A stretch of DNA of 64,000 bases, taken from the NCBI GenBank assembly GCA_036403815.1, contig DASWQH010000055.1, positions 1-64,000 of the forward strand, in the 5' to 3' direction. The notes below the pieces were generated by a model, which did not search any database, was not told where the DNA came from, and was given only the letters and a program-made list of their open reading frames with translations. Of this stretch, positions 7,752 to 15,619 are shown piece by piece. Within the stretch, counting starts at the first letter, position 1. Each line of letters opens with the position of its first letter. The translations under genes were made by a program, and so were the position numbers. The DNA is from JACVRN01 sp036403815. GTDB lineage: Bacteria > Acidobacteriota > Blastocatellia > Pyrinomonadales > Pyrinomonadaceae.

Positions 7752-8864
7752 TTAGACTTGTTTTCTTGCCACCAGGACTTGAAAGCTTTCGCTCATGCCG
7801 CCGGGCAGAATCATTTCGCGCACCGTCGTGCTTAAGCTGAGGGCAGCCGCCTCGCTCGTTGCCTCTGCCTTCGCTTGCGCCAACTCTTCGAGCAGCCCTG
7901 CGCGCAGAAGAAATCTATCCTGTCGCTCAAAGGAAACGATCTCCAATCCGGCATCGCGGCAGACTTTTTTGACGGTTGTCCAGTCAATCGTTGTCGTGAT
8001 GTCTTGCTCGCCCGGTTCCTGAAGCACATCTTCAACGAAGCGGTGACGACGGAAGGCGCGCAGCGAGCCTTGCGGGCGCAAGCTCATGTCATAGAGGTGA
8101 TTCGCCTCCGCTCCGTAATCCACCAAGACCAGATAGCCGCGCTTGAAAGCGAGCGCGGCCTGCTTTAACCAACCTACTGCCTGAAGATTAATCTCTACCA
8201 ACTGTCCTTCGGCCAGCTTTACATTCAGACGCTCAAGATAATCGGAGAGGAGCGGCGTAGAAAGATTTCTTTCCACCCAGACGAATTCCCCGGCGTCATT
8301 CATCCCTACAAACAACTCGCGCAAGCGGCCATCGCGCGACGTTACACGATGAACAGGAAACGCGTCGAGCAGCTCGTTTGCAAAGACGATACAGGCTTCC
8401 CGTTCGTTTACACTTTCAGAGAGATTGAAGTACTCCACACGCGAGCCGAAGGAAGCGAGCCTGTCCCGTATGAGTAGGCGCGCGTCAGGGCTTATCTCGT
8501 CAACGATGTAGCGGGTCGCGGAAAAGATGCGCGGGAAAGAACGCTTGAGTGTTTCCAGAACTCCCTTCGCGAAATGGCCTGCGCCTGCGCCCGCCTCCCA
8601 GATAGCCCAGCTTGAAGGCTCTTCTAATTCTTCATAGAGAGTGGCGAAAAAGCGCGTGAAGGTCTGCGCAAAGAGCAGGCTCTGTTCGGGGCTGGTGCGG
8701 TAATCGCCCTCGCGTCCCCAGCGCTTTAATCCGGTGCGGCGATAATAGCCCTCGCGCTCGTCGTAAAGCGCCGCCTGCATCCAGTCATGAAAAGAGATAG
8801 CGCCATCCAAGTTGATGCGCTCGCGTAGGCGCGCGGAAAGCTTAGCGTTGCTTTTATCTTCCAA
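7752..8864 (-). CDS. SAM-dependent methyltransferase, MidA/NDUFAF7 (DUF185) family
   Basis: 370 residues. The N-terminus ISFHDWMQAALYDEREGYY and the GDYRTSP segment are hallmarks of the COG1565/DUF185 family. The SAM-binding glycine motif is E90-AGAGAG. The mitochondrial homologue NDUFAF7 methylates an arginine of a complex I subunit; bacterial substrates are mostly unknown. The likely start is a TTG at 8864. An IS30 element begins only 23 bp upstream, so the native promoter has probably been displaced. Confidence 0.85.
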   Translation of the reverse strand: MEDKSNAKLSARLRERINLDGAISFHDWMQAALYDEREGYYRRTGLKRWGREGDYRTSPEQSLLFAQTFTRFFATLYEELEEPSSWAIWEAGAGAGHFAKGVLETLKRSFPRIFSATRYIVDEISPDARLLIRDRLASFGSRVEYFNLSESVNEREACIVFANELLDAFPVHRVTSRDGRLRELFVGMNDAGEFVWVERNLSTPLLSDYLERLNVKLAEGQLVEINLQAVGWLKQAALAFKRGYLVLVDYGAEANHLYDMSLRPQGSLRAFRRHRFVEDVLQEPGEQDITTTIDWTTVKKVCRDAGLEIVSFERQDRFLLRAGLLEELAQAKAEATSEAAALSLSTTVREMILPGGMSESFQVLVARKQV

Positions 8865-8886
8865 GCATCACACTTAAGAAAGGTGA

Positions 8887-9952
8887 ATTCAACTTGTAAG
8901 TGCAACTTTGAACTTGGTCATTGAAGAGTAAGCTGCGGTAGCATTCCATGCTCTTCCTTCAACGGCCAAGTTAAAGGAGCACGGAAGTTGGCATACACGC
9001 AGCTCACCCGTGAGCAAAGATACCAGATTTATATCTTGAGAAAAGCTGGACATCTTCAAAACTTTATCGCCAGAGAACTTGGCGTTCATCCTGCAACAAT
9101 CTCGCGTGAGCTAGAGCGTGGGCGCGGGCGTCGAGGCTATCGTCCTAAACAGGCCGACGTGCTGGCTGCTGCTCGCAAACAAAAGCGTTATCGAGCGCGC
9201 ATCAGTGCCGCAACTTGGGCACTGATCGAATCACTCCTGCGCCAGGACTGGAGTCCTGAACAAGTCTCCGGCTGGCTCTCCAAAGAGAAGAGTGTGGGTG
9301 TCAGCCACGAACGCATCTATCAATTCATCTATGCCGATAAAGCACGAGGCGGCACTCTCTTTCACCACTTGCGGTGTCGCAAGCGTCGGCGCAAGCGTTA
9401 TGGCTCTTATGACCGTAGAGGCCAACTGCCCAACTGCCGCTCAATCGAAGAGCGCCCGCAGATTGTCGAGCAGCGCAAGCGATTAGGCGATTGGGAGGCC
9501 GATACGATCATCGGCCAGAACCATCAGCAAGCCATTCTCAGCCTGGTCGAGCGCAAGTCTAAGCTGTGCTTGCTCAAGAAAGTCGCACGCAATACGGCGC
9601 TCGCGGTCGAGCAGGCTATCGAAGAACTGCTGAGACCCCTTGCGGCAAAGGTCAAAACCATCACCAGTGATAACGGCAGAGAGTTCGCCAATCACCAAAG
9701 CGTCGAGAAGAAACTGAAAGCCCGCTTCTATTTCGCGCATCCCTTTGCCGCTTGGGAGCGAGGCACAAACGAGAACACCAACGGGCTGGTCAGGCAATAC
9801 TTCCCGAAAGGCAGCGACTTCAGTAAGATCACTGAACAAGACATCCAGCGGGCGATGGCACGCTTAAATAACCGTCCACGCAAGCGGTTGAACTATCGAA
9901 CGCCGCAACGGGTCTTTTTCAAAGAACAGAAAATTGCACTTACAACTTGAAT
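8887..9952 (+). mobile_element. Complete IS30-family insertion sequence
   Basis: 1066 bp bounded by imperfect 24-bp inverted repeats at 8887-8910 and 9929-9952, with the shared core TTGTAAGTGCAA. The repeats match at most positions. One transposase gene fills the element and its stop codon lies inside the right repeat. No clear target-site duplication is visible, so the exact boundaries may shift by a few bases. It lies just upstream of the midA-like gene. Confidence 0.85.
8988..9950 (+). CDS. IS30 family transposase
   Basis: 320 residues with an N-terminal HTH_38-type DNA-binding region (LTREQRYQIYILRKAG, then LGVHPATISREL) and a DDE catalytic core. The likely triad is D172 (DWEADT), D228 (TSDNGREF) and E262 (ERGTNENTNG), with the family's DX33E spacing, followed by QYFPKGSDF. 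The start is TTG at 8988 with AAGGAG at 8974-8979. Full length and uninterrupted, so possibly still active. Confidence 0.93.
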   Translation: MAYTQLTREQRYQIYILRKAGHLQNFIARELGVHPATISRELERGRGRRGYRPKQADVLAAARKQKRYRARISAATWALIESLLRQDWSPEQVSGWLSKEKSVGVSHERIYQFIYADKARGGTLFHHLRCRKRRRKRYGSYDRRGQLPNCRSIEERPQIVEQRKRLGDWEADTIIGQNHQQAILSLVERKSKLCLLKKVARNTALAVEQAIEELLRPLAAKVKTITSDNGREFANHQSVEKKLKARFYFAHPFAAWERGTNENTNGLVRQYFPKGSDFSKITEQDIQRAMARLNNRPRKRLNYRTPQRVFFKEQKIALTT

Positions 9953-9966
9953 CCAAGAAAGAAGAT

Positions 9967-10036
9967 AGAGATTAGAGGTCAGCAATTAGTAAAAGAAAGA
10001 CAACTACTAATCTCTGTCCTCTAACCTCTGACCTCT
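9967..10036. repeat. Intergenic inverted repeat built of short units
   Basis: Arms rich in AGAGGTCA/TTAGAGG units face each other around a short loop, right after the IS30 element. It is imperfect, but has the same architecture as the other unit-built hairpins in the window. It lies 7 bp from the stop codon of the zinc-ribbon gene. Confidence 0.55.
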
Positions 10037-10043
10037 GGTTATG

Positions 10044-10625
10044 CTACTCGACGGGCGGCTCTTCCATCTCTTTTTTTTCGAGAAGCTTTGTAGTGTGCTC
10101 GGTCACGCTCGGCGGCTTGTGAAGCTCGGCTGTATCGGGGCGACGCCAGCCCGGCACAGGCGTGCTTTGTTGTGGCGGAAGCTGTCGCCCGCGATTTGCA
10201 TCCACGACCGCGCGCGGTGGCGCTTGTTGATAAGCGGGCATAATCGGCTGCTGCTGGCCGGAGTTTATATAAACTATTTTCTGCGCGCCTTCTTCAAAAA
10301 TCGCGGAGTAAAGAATCCGCAGCGCGCCGCCGACAAAGCCTATGATGGCCGTGAGCGCTATGAATAATTCAGGGAAGCCCAGATAGGCGTTGAGCACGCC
10401 GAATAAAGGAGTCAGCACGGCGGCTAAAAAAATCAGCGCGACGCCCTGCTGGACACCCCTGCGGCGCGGGGAAGCTTTGGGCGGAGTCTCGGATGGCGGC
10501 TGGTACTGCGGCATGACGCCGCCGTTTGCCATCAATTCCATCACGCCGCCCAGAGGAAAACCGCAGCGCGAACAGAAGCGCAATTCGCTGGAGACCTGCT
10601 GTTGGCCGCATTGCGGGCAGTGCAT
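10044..10625 (-). CDS. Zinc-ribbon membrane protein of unknown function
   Basis: 193 residues. The N-terminus carries a zinc ribbon (CPQCGQQ at 3-9, then CSRCGFPLGG), with two CxxC knuckles. A proline-rich basic linker and two adjacent hydrophobic segments (VALIFLAAVLTPLFGVLNAY and FIALTAIIGFVGGALRILY) follow, and a polar proline-rich tail ends the protein. Such zinc-ribbon plus two-helix proteins are common and mostly uncharacterised. No operon partner is obvious. Confidence 0.7.
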   Translation of the reverse strand: MHCPQCGQQQVSSELRFCSRCGFPLGGVMELMANGGVMPQYQPPSETPPKASPRRRGVQQGVALIFLAAVLTPLFGVLNAYLGFPELFIALTAIIGFVGGALRILYSAIFEEGAQKIVYINSGQQQPIMPAYQQAPPRAVVDANRGRQLPPQQSTPVPGWRRPDTAELHKPPSVTEHTTKLLEKKEMEEPPVE

Positions 10626-10739
10626 AGAAAAAATGTCCCTCGCTTCTAAGGTTAGCCCTGAGGTACACGCGTGTGCTTTACGCTCAGTCCGAGCGCTTTA
10701 CGAAATGAGGCGCGTGATAGTTCCCTTCGCGCGCGTCCG

Positions 10740-11252
10740 TCAAACCTGCGGCAGGCGGCTATCGGAAAAGAGCCGGAAGACTGCGAACGCTCGTCCCTGA
10801 TGATGAGCCGCGCGGGTCAGAGTCTCGAAAAGAAGCGCACCGAGCCGCCTTGTCTCACCTGAAGGCACTGCAATCTCTTTGACTAAATCGTCGTCTGTGG
10901 AAAAACGCTCGAATCCCTCGCCTCGCGTCGCTTCGACTTCCATCAAGTATTCAACGATGCTGTCGGGCGTCTGCAAGGTCTCCGGCAGCGTCCACTCGAA
11001 GGGATCATCCCATAGATTGGCATTGATGCCACCAAAAGTTTGCTCGACCGCAGCCGCGCTGCGCAGGAGGTGCTCGCCACACGAATAAATCGGAAACGCG
11101 CCGCTCGAAGGGCGCGGCTGCCAGTAAAGCTTCTCTGCCGGAATCACCTTGATTATCGCCAGCGAACGCTCGTGAAGGCGAGCAAACTCTTCATCAAGGC
11201 ACGAAATCAAGATTTGCGATTTTCGATTGCCGATTTGCGATTCAGATTTCAA
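10740..11252 (-). CDS. DinB-like superfamily protein
   Basis: About 155-170 residues. The helical pattern with WQPRPSSGAFPIYSCGEHLLRSA early and TRAAHHQGRAFAVFRLF late fits the DinB/YfiT-like four-helix bundle, which binds metal through His residues. The function is unknown (thiol-dependent transferases are known relatives). The longest frame starts with an ATG at 11252, but its first 14-15 codons lie inside an intergenic hairpin repeat, so the true start may be the TTG near 11207. Confidence 0.65.
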   Translation of the reverse strand: MKSESQIGNRKSQILISCLDEEFARLHERSLAIIKVIPAEKLYWQPRPSSGAFPIYSCGEHLLRSAAAVEQTFGGINANLWDDPFEWTLPETLQTPDSIVEYLMEVEATRGEGFERFSTDDDLVKEIAVPSGETRRLGALLFETLTRAAHHQGRAFAVFRLFSDSRLPQV

Positions 11253-11288
11253 ATCTTTAGCCCTTATCCAATCGAAAATCGCAAATCT
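11210..11288. repeat. Perfect 20-bp inverted repeat (hairpin)
   Basis: AGATTTGCGATTTTCGATTG at 11210-11229 is the exact reverse complement of 11269-11288. GATTTGCGA units recur inside. It spans the junction between the OB-fold lipoprotein gene and the DinB-like gene and encodes the first residues of the longest DinB frame. Confidence 0.85.
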
Positions 11289-11296
11289 AAAATTCT

Positions 11297-11647
11297 TTAC
11301 TTAGCCCGGCGCTCACTCTCTTCCAAAACCGTTCCGAAGCTTCTACCGCCGTAGCTGGCACCCGTATAGACGCGCCCCTTCACTCCAACCTTAGAGCCAC
11401 GCGAAGGCACGCCGCCGCGCTGTGTGACGACCAACAGCTTTCCCGTTCCGTCGTCAATCTCGTAAACGCCGTAATTCAAAAGCCCATAGCCGTCCGTCAC
11501 AGTTCCGGCCACCGTCACCTCTTTGTTCCTGTACCTGGCGGGATCGGCGTTAATCTTCGAGATCGTCTCGCGCTGAGGACAGCCTGCGGCAAAGAACGCC
11601 ACGGCGAGAAGGATTATCAATCCAACGCTTCGCTTACTTAAGCTCAT
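11297..11647 (-). CDS. Small OB-fold-like lipoprotein
   Basis: 116 residues. A lipoprotein signal peptide ends in the lipobox FAAGC (Cys at about 23). The mature part (RNKEVTVAGTV, YEIDDGTGKLLVV, KVGVKGRVY) has the strand pattern of a small bacterial OB fold. Probably anchored in the inner or outer membrane facing the periplasm. Function unknown; family assignment moderate. Confidence 0.65.
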   Translation of the reverse strand: MSLSKRSVGLIILLAVAFFAAGCPQRETISKINADPARYRNKEVTVAGTVTDGYGLLNYGVYEIDDGTGKLLVVTQRGGVPSRGSKVGVKGRVYTGASYGGRSFGTVLEESERRAK

Positions 11648-11700
11648 TGCGGCTTCTCCTTAATGTTAGAACATCCCATTTGAGGAGAGCGAAAAGCAAG

Positions 11701-11774
11701 GCAGAAGTCAGAATGCAGAATGCGGAATGATAAGAATCAGCCTTTAATTCATCATTCTGCATTCTGACTTCTGT
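11701..11774. repeat. Intergenic inverted repeat, AGTCAGAATGCAG units
   Basis: The left arm (about 11701-11730) and right arm (about 11751-11774) are complementary and contain repeated GAATGC/GAAGTCA units. It lies between two - strand genes, immediately downstream of the aldehyde dehydrogenase stop. Confidence 0.7.
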
Positions 11775-11784
11775 CTTGCTCTTA

Positions 11785-13293
11785 TTACTTGCCGAACCAG
11801 CCGACGGGTTTGCCCGAAAGGTCAACCCACACGCTCTTGACCTGTGTGTAGAGGTCTATGGCGTGCTTGCCCATCTCGCGCCCGTAGCCGGATTGCTTGT
11901 AACCGCCAAACGGCGATGCGGCGTTGAAGACGTTGTAGGTGTTGATCCAGATGACACCCGCATGGACTTCGCGTGCGAAGCGATGCGCGCGAACTATGTC
12001 TCGCGTCCAGATTCCAGCCGAGAGACCGTAGACGGTTTCGTTGGCCTGCTTGATGAGATCTTCCTCGTTCTCGAAGGTAATGACGCTGACGACGGGGCCG
12101 AAAATCTCTTCCTGCGCAACGCGCATCTCGTTCTTGACTTCGCTGAAGATGGTCGGCTGGAAGAAAAAGCCCTTCTGGAAATTTCCTTCAAGCTGCGGCG
12201 GCTCGCCTCCGGCAAATACAGTCGCGCCCTCTTCCTTCGCTATATCAACGTAGCTCTTGATGCGGCAAAGCTGTTCATCCGAAACCTGCGGCCCCATGTG
12301 CGTCGCCGTGTCCATAGGATCACCGACTACTATGCGCGAGGCTCTCTCTTTGAATTTTTCCAGAAACTCGTCCTTGACGCTCGCTTCCAGAAAGAGACGC
12401 GAACCGGCGCAGCAAACCTGCCCCTGGTTGAAGAAGATGCCCATCATCGCGCCCGCGACGGCCTGGTCGATATTGGCATCGGCAAAGACTATGTTCGGAG
12501 CTTTGCCGCCCAGCTCCAGCGAGACCTTGGTTAAATTATCCGCAGCCGCTCTAGCAATAATCTTTCCGACTTCGGTCGAGCCTGTGAAAGCAATTTTATC
12601 AATGCCCGGATGCGAAGCGAGCGCGGCTCCGGCGGTCTCGCCGTAACCGGGTACGATGTTAACGACTCCGTCAGGGAAGCCCGCTTCCTGCATCAGCTTT
12701 CCTAATTCGAGCGCGCCCGTGGGCGTCTGTTCCGCAGGCTTAAGCACGACTGTGTTTCCTGCTGCGAGCGCGGGCGCTAGCTTCCACGCGGCCATGAGCA
12801 TTGGGAAATTCCACGGGATAATCTGCCCGCAGACGCCAATCGGCTCGCGCAGCGTGTAATTGAAGAACTGGCCGGGGACAGGAATGGTTTCGCCTTCAAT
12901 CTTCGTGGCAAAGCCCGCGAAGTATTCAAAGTTCTCTACGACCTGCGGCACGTCAACATAGAGCGATTCGCGTATGGGCTTGCCGTTGTCAGAGGTCTCA
13001 AGCTCTGCGAGCTCCTGTGCGTGCTCTTCTATGAGCTGAGAAAGCTTGTAGAGAAGACGACCACGATCACGCGCGCTCATCTTTCCCCACTTGCCTTCAT
13101 AGGCGCGGCGCGCGGCGGCCACGGCCTTGTCAATATCTGCCTTATCGGCTTCGGCCACCTCTGCGAGCGTTTCGCCTGTGGCCGGATTAGGGGTCTCGAA
13201 AGTCTTGCCTGATTCGGCATCCACCCATTGCCCGTCTATGAAAAGTTGGTACTTGCGCGGCGTATCGGTCGCGGCTGGTTGCGCGGTAGACAT
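11785..13293 (-). CDS. NAD(P)-dependent aldehyde dehydrogenase
   Basis: 502 residues from the ATG at 13293, which has AAGGAG 8-9 bases upstream; a longer frame to 13320 has no such site. ALDH superfamily, closest in look to the ALDH1/2 group. Substrate and cofactor motifs are PWNFP (160-164), FTGSTEVGK (236-244), general base E260 in LELGGK and nucleophile C294 in GQVCCAG. It oxidises an aldehyde to a carboxylate; the substrate cannot be read from the sequence. No pathway genes adjoin, so a detoxification role is as likely as a specific catabolic one. Confidence 0.92.
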   Translation of the reverse strand: MSTAQPAATDTPRKYQLFIDGQWVDAESGKTFETPNPATGETLAEVAEADKADIDKAVAAARRAYEGKWGKMSARDRGRLLYKLSQLIEEHAQELAELETSDNGKPIRESLYVDVPQVVENFEYFAGFATKIEGETIPVPGQFFNYTLREPIGVCGQIIPWNFPMLMAAWKLAPALAAGNTVVLKPAEQTPTGALELGKLMQEAGFPDGVVNIVPGYGETAGAALASHPGIDKIAFTGSTEVGKIIARAAADNLTKVSLELGGKAPNIVFADANIDQAVAGAMMGIFFNQGQVCCAGSRLFLEASVKDEFLEKFKERASRIVVGDPMDTATHMGPQVSDEQLCRIKSYVDIAKEEGATVFAGGEPPQLEGNFQKGFFFQPTIFSEVKNEMRVAQEEIFGPVVSVITFENEEDLIKQANETVYGLSAGIWTRDIVRAHRFAREVHAGVIWINTYNVFNAASPFGGYKQSGYGREMGKHAIDLYTQVKSVWVDLSGKPVGWFGK

Positions 13294-13864
13294 ATCAAAT
13301 CTCCTTTTTAGCTGTAACAAATGGGTCTCGAAAGAGAAGCTTTGGATTCACAAATTTAACACTCCCGTATAATGAAAGTCCAAGCGAGCACGAGAAGAAA
13401 ATTGCGAGGACGGGATAATTGATTAGCGGTAAATACTTTTTCGGCTAACAACACATTAATTAAGCGGCAGGCGAAAGCTTTCTCTTACCTGACGAGCAGC
13501 CGAAAACGGCCTCGCCACACTTCTACAAAAATCAGCTTGACTTCCATCATCCACGGGACTAAAGTCTCGCCCGTACCCTATAACTCCTCTTTCATCTCTT
13601 TCGTGCTCAAAGGAACTTCTTTTCGCTGCCCTCGCAAGTTTCGATCAATGGTAAAGCCTCAATCCAGGCAGAGTAGTTAAAACTCCGGGTCTTTATAGCG
13701 ATGGTCAAGTAACTCGTTTTGCTCGCCGTTTAATATGCAGGGCAATTCGCGTGGCTTTCCCTCGCTCAACGAAGTCCGCATTGAGTGTGGTCGCACATGG
13801 TTTCCAGTAAACCCGGTCTCCACTGCTCTCAAGCATTGACCCAACCATAGGAGGTAATCACGCC
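13294..13864. other. 571-bp intergenic region with a possible promoter
   Basis: No convincing gene. The ALDH ribosome-binding site lies at its left edge. A TTGACT (13537-13542), 17 bp, TAAAGT (13560-13565) pair on the + strand is the best promoter candidate for the gene at 13865 and implies a leader of about 290 nt. A TATAAT at 13368-13373 lacks a well-spaced -35. AGGAGG just before 13865 is the start signal of that gene. Confidence 0.4.
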
Positions 13865-15523
13865 ATGCCAGAGGAACAAACCAATTCTACGATTGTGCCG
13901 TTCTCGCTCGGCCAGACTCAATTCAGCACTATAGGAGGAATACCCGGATTCTTGAAGGGCACCCTGTTCGTGGGGTGCTGGCAGGAAGATTTTGTCGTTC
14001 CCGGCCAACCCTTCTCCTTCTCATGGCAGCTCTGGAGCTACAATCTCCCGCTCAATCTGGGCAACGTGTTCGGCCAGCTCTTTCTCAATAACAAGCTGGT
14101 CTACACCACCAAGACCGTGCCGTTTGTCACCCGACAGCAGAACAGCGAGACAAAGCTTCAGTACGAAATGAACGTCGTGCCGCCCAGCGATAATGCGCTG
14201 CTGAGCGATCTGTACAAGCTAGGGACGCAGTCGCTGGAATTCAAGATCACCGCCGACGGGCCGGATAAGAATAAGCTGCCCATGTTCACCAAGCTCGACA
14301 TGGAGATAATACCGGAGCCGACGGGCGAGCGCTGGTTTGAGCCGAAGGGAGCTTCAAAAGACATGGTTAACTTTTATCTTACTCTCCACGTGGACTTTGG
14401 CGAGAAATATATAGTTCAAGCTGTATTCCGGAATCAGAGCAAGACGTTGAAGATGAGGTGCGAGATGCGAACTCGTACGGTTGAGGGAAACAACTCATCC
14501 TTCACCCAACCAGCAGATTCCGGGTTTATCCTCCCCGGCAAGGCTATTGGCTTTCGCTATGGGCCTATTTCGCAAAAGTGGCTTTGGACTGCTCCCGTAA
14601 GCTTTATTCCCTTTGGCCCTTTTAATAAGACATTCCGTTACACCGAAGTCTACAGGCTAGAGGATGAGCTAGGGAACAAGTATCCTGATGAATGGGAGAG
14701 TGCTGTCGCAGCCCTCGTCACGGTCACGGTGCAGCCTTGGAAAATTGCGCTTGCAGTTACGGCGGCGGGGTTATTAATTCTGGCAGCTATGTTCATGTCT
14801 ACTGGATTCTGGCCCCTGGTGTTAGCGGGAATGGCGATGATGCTGGTTGCGGTAGGTTTATACCTCGCCGCGCAAGACCCGCCGGAACCTAATCCGCATT
14901 ATCTGGAACCAGTCGAGATAGTTCCTCCAGCGCTGCCCCAAATATTGATGGAAGAAAAAGAGGCGGCTCCATTTGTGCCGCTGCTGGAAATTATCAACTC
15001 CATGCTCGGCGCACACGATGCGCTCAGCGAGATTCACAGTCGGCTGCTTGGCGCTCGCCAAGATAATAACGAAGAGGGCGAGCGGCTTCAGGTGAAAGGA
15101 TACCGGGCGACGCTTCGTTATCTTAAACGGTCGGCCTCACAACTCAATGATGCGGCGGCCAGTATCATGCAAGTGGACAATAAGGCGATATTTGATGCCG
15201 ATCAGATTAGCAGCACTTTAGATAACTGGAGACGCGAGGGGCTACCTCCGTATGTCATTGAACTCTGCACGAAGGCTGGCCTTCAAAACGAAGTTATACA
15301 AAACCTTGAGGCTGCAATCCGCGAGCGAGATTTTATAGAGCATGCTCAAGCGGGGCTTGCTCCGAATTTAGCATTGGCTGTGGTCTCACTCACGCGATTT
15401 GCCACAGGGATACAGCGAGCAGCACCGAAGATATTGAGAAAAAGACGAGACAGGCGCACGTCCCTGGATGAGGAAAGCATGTCTATTCTTCAAGAACCGG
15501 AGGTCAGTTCTCCTCCTGAATAA
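13865..15523 (+). CDS. Membrane protein of unknown function, beta-rich N-terminus
   Basis: 552 residues, no family recognised. The first about 290 residues look like two beta-sandwich-type segments without a signal peptide. Two adjacent transmembrane helices follow at about 297-337 (IALAVTAAGLLILAAMF and FWPLVLAGMAMMLVAVGLYL), then a largely helical, charged C-terminal domain with a basic RKRRDRR near the end. Strong AGGAGG before the ATG at 13865. It is followed by a bidirectional terminator, so it is probably monocistronic. The topology suggests cytoplasmic N- and C-domains on a hairpin anchor. Confidence 0.6.
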   Translation: MPEEQTNSTIVPFSLGQTQFSTIGGIPGFLKGTLFVGCWQEDFVVPGQPFSFSWQLWSYNLPLNLGNVFGQLFLNNKLVYTTKTVPFVTRQQNSETKLQYEMNVVPPSDNALLSDLYKLGTQSLEFKITADGPDKNKLPMFTKLDMEIIPEPTGERWFEPKGASKDMVNFYLTLHVDFGEKYIVQAVFRNQSKTLKMRCEMRTRTVEGNNSSFTQPADSGFILPGKAIGFRYGPISQKWLWTAPVSFIPFGPFNKTFRYTEVYRLEDELGNKYPDEWESAVAALVTVTVQPWKIALAVTAAGLLILAAMFMSTGFWPLVLAGMAMMLVAVGLYLAAQDPPEPNPHYLEPVEIVPPALPQILMEEKEAAPFVPLLEIINSMLGAHDALSEIHSRLLGARQDNNEEGERLQVKGYRATLRYLKRSASQLNDAAASIMQVDNKAIFDADQISSTLDNWRREGLPPYVIELCTKAGLQNEVIQNLEAAIRERDFIEHAQAGLAPNLALAVVSLTRFATGIQRAAPKILRKRRDRRTSLDEESMSILQEPEVSSPPE

Positions 15524-15554
15524 ACTCTTGGGCGACATTCGGAGTAAAAAAATT

Positions 15555-15598
15555 AAAGGGCGAAGGAGAAACGCTTTGTAAATCTCCTTCGCCCTTTT
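15555..15598. terminator. Bidirectional intrinsic terminator
   Basis: AAAGGGCGAAGGAGA (15555-15569) pairs perfectly with TCTCCTTCGCCCTTT (15583-15597), with A/T runs on both flanks. It sits between the convergent gene at 13865 and aconitase and can serve both. Confidence 0.85.
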
Positions 15599-15619
15599 AC
15601 TGTCAAAGCTTTTTGAGCA

